Part shown: piece by piece, positions 15,877-28,615 of the stretch
How positions within the stretch are numbered: the first letter of the stretch is position 1
Layout: each line of letters begins with the position of its first letter
From: Streptomyces sp. HNM0574
Lineage (GTDB): Bacteria; Actinomycetota; Actinomycetes; Streptomycetales; Streptomycetaceae
Assembly: GCF_012726235.1 (NCBI RefSeq)
Contig: NZ_JAASAH010000012.1
Span: forward strand, 1-64,000
Reading direction: 5' to 3'
DNA: 64,000 nucleotides
Program-made: the position numbers and the translations under genes
Notes under the pieces: model-generated
The model's database searches: none
Seen by the model: only the letters and a program-made list of their open reading frames with translations
What the model was told of the DNA's origin: nothing

Positions 15877-16352
15877 GTGAACGAGAAGCCCTACGCCCCG
15901 GTACTCCGGCACATGGGTGAATACGCGACATCGAATCAACCGCCCACGGCCCGGATCACCAACACCCGAGGTCCCGCCGCCCGTTGACCACTCGACGTCC
16001 CCAACTCGCCCCGCCCACCGGTACGCACGAAAGTGCCCCGCTCGCGTCCTCCCGCTGACGCCCACCCGCGGTCACAGCACCGGACGGGACGGTCACCCAG
16101 GGTCGACCAGCCCCCGACTTCTCACCTGCAAGCCCACCGGAACCGACCCGCCACCGCACCCCCGCACCCCCGACGTGACGACGCCCACTCCCGCGCACGC
16201 CCCACCCGCGCGCTCCCCGCCCTCCGCCCGGGACCACCGGCACCCCGACGCCCCCCACGGCCCACGACGCCCCGCCACCGGCCCGCACCGGACCCACGCG
16301 TCCCAGGGCCTTGCCCGGCCCTCCCGGGAAGCGGCCCGGCACACACGAAAAA
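15877..16352. other. 476 bp without a recognisable gene
   Basis: This is C-rich on the plus strand and Pro/Arg-rich when read as protein. Open frames on both strands have no family features. It should contain the promoter of the small minus-strand gene, but no clear -10/-35 pair was found. Confidence 0.5.
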
Positions 16353-16392
16353 GAGGTCCTCCGACCTGCGTTTCCACAGGTCGGAGGACCTC
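16353..16392 (-). terminator. Strong terminator downstream of tRNA-Ala
   Basis: A perfect 16-bp stem (GAGGTCCTCCGACCTG, 16353-16368, with its complement at 16377-16392) has an 8-nt loop. On the minus strand it is followed by TTTTTCG. This is a complete intrinsic terminator, 8 bp after the tRNA 3' end. Confidence 0.95.
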
Positions 16393-16400
16393 TCGCGGTG

Positions 16401-16473
16401 TGGAGCCTAGGAGAGTCGAACTCCTGACATCTGCCATGCAAAGACAGCGCTCTACCAACTGAGCTAAGGCCCC
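16401..16473 (-). tRNA. tRNA-Ala (anticodon TGC)
   Basis: This 73-nt cloverleaf reads GGGGCCTTAGCTCAGTTGG from 16473, with D-loop GTTGGTAGAGC, anticodon loop CTTTGCATG and T arm GAGTTCGACTC. The acceptor stem GGGGCCT/AGGCTCC has one G-U pair. The discriminator is A, and the following bases are CAC, so the CCA end is not encoded and must be added. A TACCCT box at 16484-16489 may be the -10. Confidence 0.97.
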
Positions 16474-16601
16474 GCGCTCAACAAGGGTACAAGAGCCTGA
16501 AGCCGAATCCTGACCGGGTCTCGCCCAGCGTCCCGCCCCCTCCGTAGGATGCACCGCAAGTTCGCGCCAGCGAAGCGGCCAGGGGAGCCAGGGGAGACGT
16601 G

Positions 16602-17153
16602 ATGGACGCAGCACAACAAGAGGCAACCGCGAAGGCGCGGGAGCTCCAGAGCCAGTGGTACGGCGAGCCCCTGGGCACGCTCTTCCGCAGGCTGATCGAC
16701 GATCTGGGGCTCAACCAGGCCCGGCTCGCCACCGTGCTGGGACTGTCCGCCCCCATGCTGTCGCAGCTGATGAGCGGCCAGCGCGCGAAGATCGGCAACC
16801 CGGCCGTCGTGCAGCGCGTCCAGTCCCTCCAGGAGCTGGCCGCCGAGGTCGCCCGCGGCGACATCAGCGCCGCCGACGCCACCCAGCGCATGGACGACAT
16901 CCGCCGCACCGCCGGCGGCAGCGTCCTCAACAACAGCGCGCACAGCGGCCCTTCGGGCACCTCGCAGACCCCGGTCAAGCGCGTCGTCCGCGAGATCCAG
17001 TCGCTGCTGCGCTCGGTGTCGGACGCGGCGGACATCATCGAGGCGTCCTCGACGCTCGCCGACTCCCACCCCGAACTGGCCGAGTTCCTGCGGGTGTACG
17101 GCGCCGGCCGCACCTCGGACGCGGTGAAGCACTACGAGGCCCACCAGAACTGA
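16602..17153 (+). CDS. Helix-turn-helix DNA-binding protein
   Basis: This 183-residue protein (ATG 16602; GTG one codon earlier is also possible) has AGGGGAGCCAGGGGAGAC upstream. Residues about 22-65 form an XRE-like helix-turn-helix (GTLFRRLIDDLGLNQARLATVLGLSAPMLSQLMSG). The middle is Ser/Thr-rich, and the C-terminal helices (VVREIQSLLRSVSDAADIIEAS) may mediate dimerisation. It is conserved in Streptomyces as a putative regulator; targets are unknown. TAGGAT at 16545-16550 is an ideal actinomycete -10 about 50 bp upstream of the start. It is divergent from tRNA-Ala and convergent with the DLW-39 gene. Confidence 0.88.
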   Translation: MDAAQQEATAKARELQSQWYGEPLGTLFRRLIDDLGLNQARLATVLGLSAPMLSQLMSGQRAKIGNPAVVQRVQSLQELAAEVARGDISAADATQRMDDIRRTAGGSVLNNSAHSGPSGTSQTPVKRVVREIQSLLRSVSDAADIIEASSTLADSHPELAEFLRVYGAGRTSDAVKHYEAHQN

Positions 17154-17190
17154 CGGCCCCGCCCCGCTCCGCAACCCCCGTACACAGCAC

Positions 17191-17227
17191 GAGGCCCCGG
17201 CACCGCGAGGAACGCGGCCGGGGCCTC
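17191..17227. terminator. Hairpin between convergent HTH and DLW-39 genes
   Basis: GAGGCCCCGGC (17191-17201) and GCCGGGGCCTC (17217-17227) form a perfect 11-bp stem. It can serve both strands. Confidence 0.7.
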
Positions 17228-17254
17228 GGTCAGGAATGCTGCGGGGTCTGTGGG

Positions 17255-17389
17255 TCACACACCCGAACCTGCGGGCACGGAGTCGGTCGCCTCCGTCCAC
17301 AGATCCTGCTCGGCGCGATCCGCCTGGATCTGGCGGTACACGAGGAGCCCGCCGACGGCGGCCAGTGCGACCAGGAGAAGCTTCTTCAC
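17255..17389 (-). CDS. DLW-39 family micro-protein
   Basis: This 44-residue protein begins VKKLLLVALAAVGGLLVYRQ, a single hydrophobic helix after two Lys. A charged segment with the family hallmark Asp-Leu-Trp follows (EQDLWTEATD), then a short tail. GTG at 17389 has AAGGACGAGG upstream. The family is restricted to high-GC actinomycetes and found near gyrA; its function is unknown. It lies next to tRNA-Ile and the gyrase operon and is convergent with the HTH gene. Confidence 0.85.
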   Translation of the reverse strand: MKKLLLVALAAVGGLLVYRQIQADRAEQDLWTEATDSVPAGSGV

Positions 17390-17467
17390 CGCGCTACCTC
17401 GTCCTTCTGAGAGACGTTGGGACCTTCTGGCGCCCGATGATACCCAACAGCCTCACACGACAAAGCA

Positions 17468-17504
17468 GTCGGCCCGCCCGGAGATGATCTCCGAACGGGC
17501 CGAC
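17468..17504 (-). terminator. Terminator downstream of tRNA-Ile
   Basis: On the minus strand this is an 18-pair stem with two G-U pairs and an almost closed loop (arms GTCGGCCCGTTCGGAGAT and ATCTCCGGGCGGGCCGAC), followed by TGCTTTG. Confidence 0.85.
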
Positions 17505-17512
17505 CGTTGCTG

Positions 17513-17586
17513 TGCGGCTACCTGGACTTGAACCAGGGGCCTCATCCTTATCAGGGATGCGCTCTAACCATCTGAGCTATAGCCGC
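17513..17586 (-). tRNA. tRNA-Ile (anticodon GAT)
   Basis: This 74-nt cloverleaf starts GCGGCTATAGCTCAGATGG at 17586, with anticodon loop CTGATAA and T arm GGTTCAAGTCC. The acceptor stem GCGGCTA/TAGCCGC is perfect and the discriminator is A. The next bases are CA, so CCA is not encoded. Confidence 0.97.
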
Positions 17587-17609
17587 TCGCGCTCTCGCGC
17601 TGCACCGAA

Positions 17610-17639
17610 AGATTAGCGCACTTCAGCCCGCGTTCCCAA
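17610..17639 (-). promoter_or_regulatory. Probable promoter of tRNA-Ile
   Basis: On the minus strand TTGGGA (17634-17639) and TAATCT (17610-17615) are separated by 18 bp, with the -10 ending 23 bp before the mature tRNA 5' end. It lies between the gyrase-operon terminator and the tRNA. Confidence 0.6.
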
Positions 17640-17722
17640 ATCCGCTCCCGGAGGCCCTTCCGGAGCGGCCGCCGGGCGGTCCGGAAGCCCCGCGACGAGG
17701 GCGTGCACCGCTCCCGGAAGGA

Positions 17723-17764
17723 CGACGGCGGGTGCCGGGCCCGTGGGCCCCGCACCCGCCGTCG
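17723..17764 (-). terminator. Terminator of the gyrB-gyrA-DUF3566 operon
   Basis: This is a 20-position stem with one C-C mismatch and a 2-nt apex (arms around GCGGGTGCCGGGCCC and GGGCCCCGCACCCGC). It lies 20 bp after the DUF3566 stop. Confidence 0.8.
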
Positions 17765-17783
17765 CGGGGTGTGTGCGCCGGGA

Positions 17784-18548
17784 CTACTCGTCCTCGGCCA
17801 GCGTCAGTTCGACGCCGCCGACGAAGCCCGCGGAGATGTTGTAGATGAAGGCGCCCAGGGTGGCCAGGGCCGTCGCCAGGACGACGTCGATGACCGCGAT
17901 CACCGAGGTGAACAGCAGCACCCGGGGCAGCGAGAGGAAGGACTCCAGGTCGAAGCCGCCGCTCTCACCGGTGCCCGTCGCCTCGCTGACCGTGCCGCCG
18001 ACGGAGGTGAAGACGCCCATGGCGTCCATCACCATCCACAGCACGGAGGCGGCGACGATGGTGCACAGCCCCAGCGCCAGCGACAGCAGGAAGCTGACCT
18101 TCATCACCGACCACGGGTCGGCCTTGGCCACCCGGAGCCGCGCCTTCCGGGTCCTGGGGACCGTACGCGCGTCGGTGCGCGGCTTGCGGACGCCGCCGAT
18201 CAGCGACTCGTCCTCAGCCGCCGACGGCGCCGGGTAGGCCTGCGGCGGACGGTGCGGCTCGGCCTGCGGCTGCGCCGCCGTGCCCGCGCCCCCCGCCGAA
18301 GCACCCGCCGACTGCGGTTCGGCGGCGGGGAGGGGCTGGGCGCCGGCCGCCGGAGCCGAGGACGACGTACCGGACCCCGACTTCGGCGCGGACTTCTTCG
18401 GCTCCGTCTTCGTCCCCGGCTTCTCGGACGTGGCCGGCGTACCCGAAGGCTTCTTCGGCTCCGTCGTCTTCGTCCTGTCCTTGGACTTCGTCCGCGCCGC
18501 CGCCCCCTGAGACGAGCCGGCCGACGGCTGGGGCTGAGCACCACTCAC
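17784..18548 (-). CDS. DUF3566 membrane protein downstream of gyrA
   Basis: This 254-residue protein has a disordered N-terminal half rich in Ser, Lys, Pro and Ala (residues 1-120). The DUF3566 domain follows, with two helices (VSFLLSLALGLCTIVAASVLWMV and LLFTSVIAVIDVVLATALATLGAF). The position directly after gyrA is conserved in actinobacteria (Rv0007-type in mycobacteria); its function is unknown, and a link to envelope or division is only suspected. GTG at 18548 is 3 bp from the gyrA stop, so it is co-transcribed. A strong terminator follows. Confidence 0.92.
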   Translation of the reverse strand: MSGAQPQPSAGSSQGAAARTKSKDRTKTTEPKKPSGTPATSEKPGTKTEPKKSAPKSGSGTSSSAPAAGAQPLPAAEPQSAGASAGGAGTAAQPQAEPHRPPQAYPAPSAAEDESLIGGVRKPRTDARTVPRTRKARLRVAKADPWSVMKVSFLLSLALGLCTIVAASVLWMVMDAMGVFTSVGGTVSEATGTGESGGFDLESFLSLPRVLLFTSVIAVIDVVLATALATLGAFIYNISAGFVGGVELTLAEDE

Positions 18549-18551
18549 GAC

Positions 18552-21152
<2,601 letters not shown>

Positions 21153-21279
21153 ACTCTCGCTCAAGTCCTGTCTGTGTTTTACGGAGGGGATTACGGAGCG
21201 TTTCCTCCGCGCTGTCCGCAGTTCCCGCGCGGGGGTACGAGACGGGCTCGTGACCGCCCGCGCGGGCCGGCCGACCGGC

Positions 21280-23337
<2,058 letters not shown>

Positions 23338-23676
23338 GAAGCGCCCTTTCTGGCACAGCACAGGCCGTCTCCAGGGCATGGCGGAGCGGCTGCGTAGTTC
23401 GACATGTTCCGCAACGGGGCGGGGTTCGCGCTCCAGTGTACCGCTGGCGTCACGGGGAATGGGGGTTTGCCGGTGCCTGAGTCCGCATGTGCCGGTCTCA
23501 ACCGCCCTGAGCCGACTCCCCATATGCAGACCGGGGGGCGGATGCGCTCACAGGGGCGCTCAGAGCTTTGATGTGTCAACGCTTCGTCACCGTGAGCGCC
23601 GTCACCCACTACGGACCCTTATCGCCCGATATGACGCCCCGCCGGAGGCCGGAACGGGCACGAGGAAGCCGGCGGC
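23338..23676 (-). promoter_or_regulatory. 339-bp gyrB upstream region
   Basis: No gene was seen. On the minus strand TTGACA at 23574-23579 matches a consensus -35, but no good -10 follows. A palindrome TATCG-CC-CGATA lies at 23620-23631, upstream of it. The gyrase operon promoter is expected here and in Streptomyces responds to supercoiling. Which of these elements is used cannot be told from sequence. Confidence 0.45.
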
Positions 23677-24231
23677 CTACCCGTAGGTGTCGCCCGGACC
23701 CTTGCTGCCCGGGGCGCGCAGCGGGCCGGAGCGCGTGGTCGGCGCCTCGGGGCCGCGCACCTTGATCAGCTTCACCGTGCCGGGGCCCAGGTCCTCGTTG
23801 AGCCGGGCGACCAGCCGGGGCGCCAGCAGCCGCAGCTGCGTCGCCCACGCCGTGGAGTCGCAGCGCACCGTCAGCGTGCGCTCCTCCTCGTCGTACCGCT
23901 GCGGCTCGCAGTGCTGCGCGACCTGCGCGCCCACCAGCTGCGGCCACCGGCCCATCACACCGCCGACGGCGGCGGGGGCCTCCCAACCGCGGTCCGTGAT
24001 CAGCCCGTTGACGGCCGAGCCCAGCGCGACGGGGTCGCGCCCGTCCCGGCGCGCGCCGGAGCGCAGGCCGCCGCGGCGCGCCTGCTTCTTCTGCTGCGCG
24101 GCCGCTCCGCGCGCGCGGGCCTGCTCCTTCGCGGCCCGCAGCGCGACCCGGGCCAGGTCCACGCCGGTGGGCTCGGGCACCGGACGCTCCTCGGCGCCCG
24201 GCGGCGTACGGTCTTCCGCTTCCTCGCTCAC
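23677..24231 (-). CDS. dciA: DciA-like DUF721 protein (helicase loader/operator)
   Basis: The protein has 184 residues. The N-terminal half is charged and disordered (Arg/Ala-rich, QKKQARRGG). The C-terminal DUF721 domain has GRWPQLVGAQVAQHCEPQRY and TLTVRCDSTAWATQLRLLAPRLVARLNEDLG. DciA is the ancestral helicase operator that helps DnaB at initiation in bacteria without DnaC, so its place near oriC makes sense. GTG at 24231 overlaps the recF stop by 4 bp. The downstream gap carries the gyrB promoter region. Confidence 0.92.
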   Translation of the reverse strand: MSEEAEDRTPPGAEERPVPEPTGVDLARVALRAAKEQARARGAAAQQKKQARRGGLRSGARRDGRDPVALGSAVNGLITDRGWEAPAAVGGVMGRWPQLVGAQVAQHCEPQRYDEEERTLTVRCDSTAWATQLRLLAPRLVARLNEDLGPGTVKLIKVRGPEAPTTRSGPLRAPGSKGPGDTYG

Positions 24232-25352
24232 AGCCGGGTGACCTCCCCTCGCGCCACCGCGTAGCGGGCGCCGGCCAGCACCCCGGGGACGTCCTCCGGT
24301 ACGGCCGCGGTGACGAGCACCTGTTCGCCCGGAGCGACCAGTTCCGCGAGGCGTTCCCGGCGCTTCACGTCCAGCTCGGCGAAGACGTCGTCCAGCGCCA
24401 GCACCGGCTCGGGGCCCTCGCCCTCGCTCTTCAGCAGCTCGTAACTGGCCAGCCGCAGGGCCAGCGCGTACGACCAGGACTCGCCGTGACTCGCGTACCC
24501 CTTCGCGGGCAACTCGCCCAGTTTCAGGAGCAGTTCGTCACGGTGCGGGCCGACGAGGGTGACCCCGCGCTCGACCTCCTGCTTGCGCGCCTCGCCCAGC
24601 TCGGCCAGCAGCCGCTCGTACAGCTCCTCGCGGGAGCCGCCCACGGCCGGGCCCTTGTACTCCAGCTCGACGGGGCCGCCGCCCGGCGCGAGGGCCTCGT
24701 ACGCCTTGTCGACCAGCGGGCCCAGCACGCCGATCAGGTCCAGCCGCTGGGCCAGCAACTCGGCGCCGACGCGGGCCAGATGCTGGTCCCACACGTCCAG
24801 GGTGGAGAGGTCGACGGTGCGGCCGCCGCCGTGCCTGCGGGCCATCGCGGCCGACTTGAGCAGCGAGTTCCGCTGCTTCAGCACCCGGTCGTAGTCCCCG
24901 CGCACGCCCGCCATCCGGGGCGAGCGCGCGGTGACCAACTCGTCCAGGAACCGGCGCCGTTCGCCCGGGTCGCCCTTCACCAGGGACAGGTCCTCCGGCG
25001 CGAAGAGCACCGTCCGCACGATGCCCAGCACGTCCCGCGGGCGCACCTGCGAGGAGCGGTTGATCCGCGCCCGGTTCGCCTTCCCCGGGTTCAGCTCCAG
25101 CTCGACGAGCTGCTGCCGCTCGCCCTCCCGCACGGCCGCGCGGACGATCGCGCGCTCCGCGCCCATCCGCACCAGCGGGGCGTCGGACGAGACCCGGTGG
25201 CTGCCCAGCGTCGCGAGATAGCCGACGGCCTCCACCAGATTCGTCTTGCCCTGGCCGTTCGGGCCGATGAACGCGGTGACGCCCGGGTCGAGGGGAACCT
25301 CGGCCCGGGCGTACGAGCGGAAGTCGGCGAGCGAGAGATGCGTCACGTGCAC
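24228..25352 (-). CDS. recF: DNA replication and repair protein RecF
   Basis: This 374-residue SMC-like ATPase loads RecA at single-strand gaps. The Walker A is GPNGQGKT at residues 30-37, the ABC signature-like region is SHGESWSYALALRLASYE, and Walker B is PVLALDDVFAELD, all intact. GTG at 25352 (VHVTHLSLADFRSY) matches the usual N-terminus; a GTG two codons later is an alternative. It lies 25 bp after gnd and is coupled to dciA by GTGA. The order dnaN-gnd-recF-dciA-gyrB is the Streptomyces pattern. Confidence 0.97.
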   Translation of the reverse strand: MHVTHLSLADFRSYARAEVPLDPGVTAFIGPNGQGKTNLVEAVGYLATLGSHRVSSDAPLVRMGAERAIVRAAVREGERQQLVELELNPGKANRARINRSSQVRPRDVLGIVRTVLFAPEDLSLVKGDPGERRRFLDELVTARSPRMAGVRGDYDRVLKQRNSLLKSAAMARRHGGGRTVDLSTLDVWDQHLARVGAELLAQRLDLIGVLGPLVDKAYEALAPGGGPVELEYKGPAVGGSREELYERLLAELGEARKQEVERGVTLVGPHRDELLLKLGELPAKGYASHGESWSYALALRLASYELLKSEGEGPEPVLALDDVFAELDVKRRERLAELVAPGEQVLVTAAVPEDVPGVLAGARYAVARGEVTRL

Positions 25353-25377
25353 GGTCGGAGCCGACCTCCAGCGGCTG

Positions 25378-26259
25378 CTACTTCTTCTTGCTCTCCACCG
25401 CGTGGCCACCGAACTGGTTGCGCAGCGCGGCGATCATCTTCATCTGCGGCGAGTCCTCCTGGCGGGAGGAGAAACGGGCGAAGAGCGAGGCGGTGATCGC
25501 GGGCAGCGGCACCGCGTTGTCGATCGCCGCCTCCACCGTCCACCGGCCCTCGCCGGAGTCGGCCGCGTATCCGCGCAGGTCGGCGAGGTGCTCGTCGTCG
25601 TCCAGCGCGTTGACCGCCAGGTCCAGCAGCCAGGAACGGATGACCGTCCCCTCCTGCCAGGAGCGGAAGATCTCACGCACGTCCGTGACGGAGTCCGCGG
25701 CCTCCAGCAGCTCCCAGCCCTCGGCGAAGGACTGCATCATCGCGTACTCGATGCCGTTGTGCACCATCTTGGCGAAGTGGCCTGCGCCGACCTTGCCCGC
25801 GTGCACCGAGCCGAACTCGCCCTCGGGCTTCAGCGCGTCGAAGACCGGCTGGACCTTCGCGACGTCCTCGGCGGAGCCGCCGTACATCAGCGCGTAGCCG
25901 TTCGTAAGGCCCCAGACGCCGCCGGAGACGCCGCAGTCGACGAAGCCGATGCCCTTCTCGGCCAGCTCCTTCGCGTGCTTCTCGTCGTCCGTCCAGCGCG
26001 AGTTGCCGCCGTCCACGACGACGTCGCCGGGGGAGAGCAGCTCGGCCAGCTCGTCGATCGTCGACTGCGTGGCCGCGCCGTGCGGCACCATCACCCACAC
26101 CACGCGGGGGCCCTTGAGCTTGCCCACGAGCTCCTCGAGCGAGGCGACATCGGCGATGTCCTGATTGCGGTCGTAGCCGACAACCGTGTGTCCTGCGCGG
26201 CGGATGCGCTCGCGCATGTTGCCGCCCATCTTGCCGAGACCGACGAGACCGAGCTCCAT
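25378..26259 (-). CDS. gnd: 6-phosphogluconate dehydrogenase, decarboxylating (short YqeC type)
   Basis: The protein has about 293 residues. It oxidises 6-phosphogluconate to ribulose 5-phosphate and CO2 in the pentose phosphate pathway. The N-terminal Rossmann motif is GLVGLGKMGGNM; the substrate signature is FVDCGVSGGVWGLTNGY; the catalytic Lys region is KVGAGHFAKMVHNGIEYAMMQ. The length fits the short NAD-type class. ATG at 26259 (MELGLVGLGKMG) has AAGGGGC upstream. Its insertion between dnaN and recF is typical of Streptomyces. The C-terminus ends with three Lys. Confidence 0.96.
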   Translation of the reverse strand: MELGLVGLGKMGGNMRERIRRAGHTVVGYDRNQDIADVASLEELVGKLKGPRVVWVMVPHGAATQSTIDELAELLSPGDVVVDGGNSRWTDDEKHAKELAEKGIGFVDCGVSGGVWGLTNGYALMYGGSAEDVAKVQPVFDALKPEGEFGSVHAGKVGAGHFAKMVHNGIEYAMMQSFAEGWELLEAADSVTDVREIFRSWQEGTVIRSWLLDLAVNALDDDEHLADLRGYAADSGEGRWTVEAAIDNAVPLPAITASLFARFSSRQEDSPQMKMIAALRNQFGGHAVESKKK

Positions 26260-26428
26260 CACTGCCCCTTCTTTCACCAAAACTGACCCGGGTACCTGGG
26301 GCCGAGCCTACGCCCACAGGCCCCTGCACAGTTGTGGACTCGTCCCGCTCACATGGGCCTGACCTGCGGATCTTCCCCCGCCGGGGCCGCACCCGTCCGG
26401 GGCGGCGGGCCGCCGGGACGGCACGACG

Positions 26429-26467
26429 GCGCCCCGGGCCGTGGTCCGAAGACCGGCTCCGGGGCGC
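26429..26467 (-). terminator. Hairpin after dnaN
   Basis: GCGCCCCGG (26429-26437) pairs with CCGGGGCGC (26459-26467), with a second small GGTC/GACC stem inside the loop. It lies about 40 bp downstream of the dnaN stop. Confidence 0.55.
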
Positions 26468-26506
26468 TTCGTCGCGGGCCTCCGGCCGCGGGCCGGAGAG
26501 GCGGCG

Positions 26507-27637
26507 TCAGCCGGAGAGGCGCACCGGCATGATCAGGTACTTGTACGCGTCGTCGGCCTCGACGTCCTTCGCGGGCTTGCCCGTGAGCAGCGCCGGCTTG
26601 GTGGACGTCGTGAAGGACAGCTGGGCCCAGGGGGAGTCGATGGCGCTGAGGCCCTCCAGCAGGAAGCCCGGGTTGAAGGCGATCGACACGTCGTCGCCCT
26701 CCAGGTCCGCCTCGACGCGCTCCACAGCCTGTGCGTCGTCGCTGGAACCGGCCTCCAGGGTGAGCACACCCTGCTCGAAGCTCAGCCGGACCGGGGTGTT
26801 CCGCTCCGCGACCAGCGCCACACGCTTCACGGCCTCGACGAACGGCGCCGTCTCGATCTTCGCGACCGAGTTGAACTCCGTCGGGAACAGCGTCCGGTAC
26901 TTGGGGAGGTCGCCCTCCAGCAGCCGCGTCGTCGTCCGGCGGCCCGCGCCCTCGAAGCCGATCAGGCCCTCGCCGGAGCCCGAGCCGGAGAGCGCCAGCG
27001 AGACGCTGTCCCCGCTGCTCAGCGACTTGGCGGTGTCCAGCAGCGTCTTCGCCGGGACGAGCGCCACCGCGGAGGAGTCCGGCGTCTCCGGCTTCCACAG
27101 GAACTCGCGGACGGCGAAGCGGTAGCGGTCCGTGGAGGCGAGGGTGACGGTGTCGCCCTCGATCTCGATCCGCACACCCGTCAGCACCGGCAGGGTGTCG
27201 TCCCGGCCGGCGGCGATGGCCACCTGCTGGACGGCGGAGGCGAAGACCTCACCGGGGACGGAGCCGGTGGCGGTGGGCATCTCCGGCAGCGCCGGGTACT
27301 CCTCCACAGGCAGTGTGTGGAGGGTGAACCGCGAGGAGCCGCAGACCACCGTGACGCGGACGCCGTCGGTGGAGATCTCCACCGGGCGGTTCGGCAGCGC
27401 GCGGCAGATGTCCGCCAGCAGCCGGCCGGAGACCAGGACGGTGCCCTCGTCGTCGACCTCTGCGTCCACCGAGACCCTCGCGGAGACCTCGTAGTCGAAG
27501 CCGGAGAGGCTCAGCGTGCCCTCTTCCGCCTTCAGCAGCAGGCCCGCGAGGACCGGCACCGGCGGACGGGCGGGGAGGCTCTTGGCCGTCCAGGCCACCG
27601 CCTCCGCGAGAACATCGCGCTCTACCCGGATCTTCAC
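26507..27637 (-). CDS. dnaN: DNA polymerase III beta subunit (sliding clamp)
   Basis: This 376-residue clamp has three repeated clamp domains (starting near residues 1, 128 and 250). It encircles DNA and tethers polymerase III. Typical blocks are AEAVAWTAKSLPARPPVPVLAGL, YPALPEMP and the C-terminal YKYLIMPVRLSG, which contributes to the protein-binding pocket. GTG at 27637 has CAGGAGGCGGCTGAAG upstream. The length is the usual one. It is transcribed away from oriC, first in the dnaN-gnd-recF-dciA group. Confidence 0.98.
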   Translation of the reverse strand: MKIRVERDVLAEAVAWTAKSLPARPPVPVLAGLLLKAEEGTLSLSGFDYEVSARVSVDAEVDDEGTVLVSGRLLADICRALPNRPVEISTDGVRVTVVCGSSRFTLHTLPVEEYPALPEMPTATGSVPGEVFASAVQQVAIAAGRDDTLPVLTGVRIEIEGDTVTLASTDRYRFAVREFLWKPETPDSSAVALVPAKTLLDTAKSLSSGDSVSLALSGSGSGEGLIGFEGAGRRTTTRLLEGDLPKYRTLFPTEFNSVAKIETAPFVEAVKRVALVAERNTPVRLSFEQGVLTLEAGSSDDAQAVERVEADLEGDDVSIAFNPGFLLEGLSAIDSPWAQLSFTTSTKPALLTGKPAKDVEADDAYKYLIMPVRLSG

Positions 27638-28557
27638 CTTCAGCCGCCTCCTGCTGTTGCTGGCTGCTCGCCCTGCTCGTGTCTGTCGCTGCTTGCCGGC
27701 TCCACCGCTGTGGGGCGTTGCCGGGGGTCCAGTCTGACGCACGTCTCGGACAGTCGGTGCGGGCACGGGTCAAGTCGAGCCGAGCGGGGTATGACGTGAG
27801 CGGCTCGAGTTATGCACAGCCCCCACTTCGAATCGAATCCCGGGCTCTCTCTAGGTGGTCGTAGTAGTAGGGCTTGTGGAAACCGTGGATAAGCCCGTTT
27901 CCGCAGCTCAGAGCCGAGATTTTGTCCACCGGGCCTGTGGGCGCAGCAGTGGACGGAGAGGGGTTCGCTGTGGACACGCGAGCTCTGTACACACCCGATG
28001 CACAGGCGGACGGCACTTCCCCACAGCTCCGCCCACAGAATTACCCGGCTTACCCACAGCCCAACCCACGGCCTTGGTGTGACGGCTTTCACTCGCACCG
28101 GTGAGCAGGCGCGTGCGCTTGCCGAACAGTGGACAGCTCTGTGGAGAAGCTGGGGACAACCCCCGTCTTCCTGTGGGCGGGCAGTGGACAACCAACTCAC
28201 CGTCCGGTGGGCCCAATCAGGCGTCCACACCCTGTGGATGACGATTGCGCACAAGTACACAGCCCTCTGACCTCGGCAAACTATCCCGTGCGCCGGTGCC
28301 CTGTGGACACTGTCGGGAAAAACTACGGGGTCCCCAGGGTGTGGACGCCATCTTCCGCCCAGATCTGTGGACTTCGCATCCCCAAGACGGTGGATTCGAA
28401 CAGCGAGCTTCCGACGGGGAGTTGGCGCGTCCGCTCCTCAACACCCGCCGCCCGCACCCACAGACGGTGGACGGCGCCCATCGCGCTCGCGGGAGCGCCC
28501 TCACCGACGTACCAGGGGCGCACCCCGCGTACGCGAGAGAAGCGCCCGTACGCACGC
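27638..28557. other. oriC: Chromosomal replication origin oriC
   Basis: This is the 0.9-kb gene-free interval between dnaN and dnaA. Of about twenty candidate DnaA boxes, the clearer ones are TTATGCACA (27810), CGTGGATAA (27884), TTGTCCACC (27922), TGTGGACAC (27969), TTCCCCACA (28017), CCGCCCACA (28029), TTACCCACA (28050), AGTGGACAG (28128), TGTGGAGAA (28140), TGGGGACAA (28151), TGTGGGCGG (28172), AGTGGACAA (28183), GCGTCCACA (28221), TGTGGATGA (28233), TTGCGCACA (28245), TGTGGACAC (28302), TGTGGACGC (28340), TGTGGACTT (28366) and GGTGGACGG (28466). None is a perfect TTGTCCACA or TTATCCACA. Box number and degeneracy match known Streptomyces origins. No long AT-rich tract is obvious. Confidence 0.96.
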
Positions 28558-28597
28558 GAGGGGCCCGGCGGCGCGTGTGTGCGCCGCCGGGCCCCTC
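28558..28597 (-). terminator. Terminator downstream of dnaA
   Basis: A perfect 17-bp stem (GAGGGGCCCGGCGGCGC at 28558-28574 and its complement at 28581-28597) has the loop GTGTGT. It starts 19 bp after the dnaA stop and keeps dnaA transcription from entering oriC. Confidence 0.9.
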
Positions 28598-28615
28598 GGG
28601 CGGTGTGTCCGGCCG

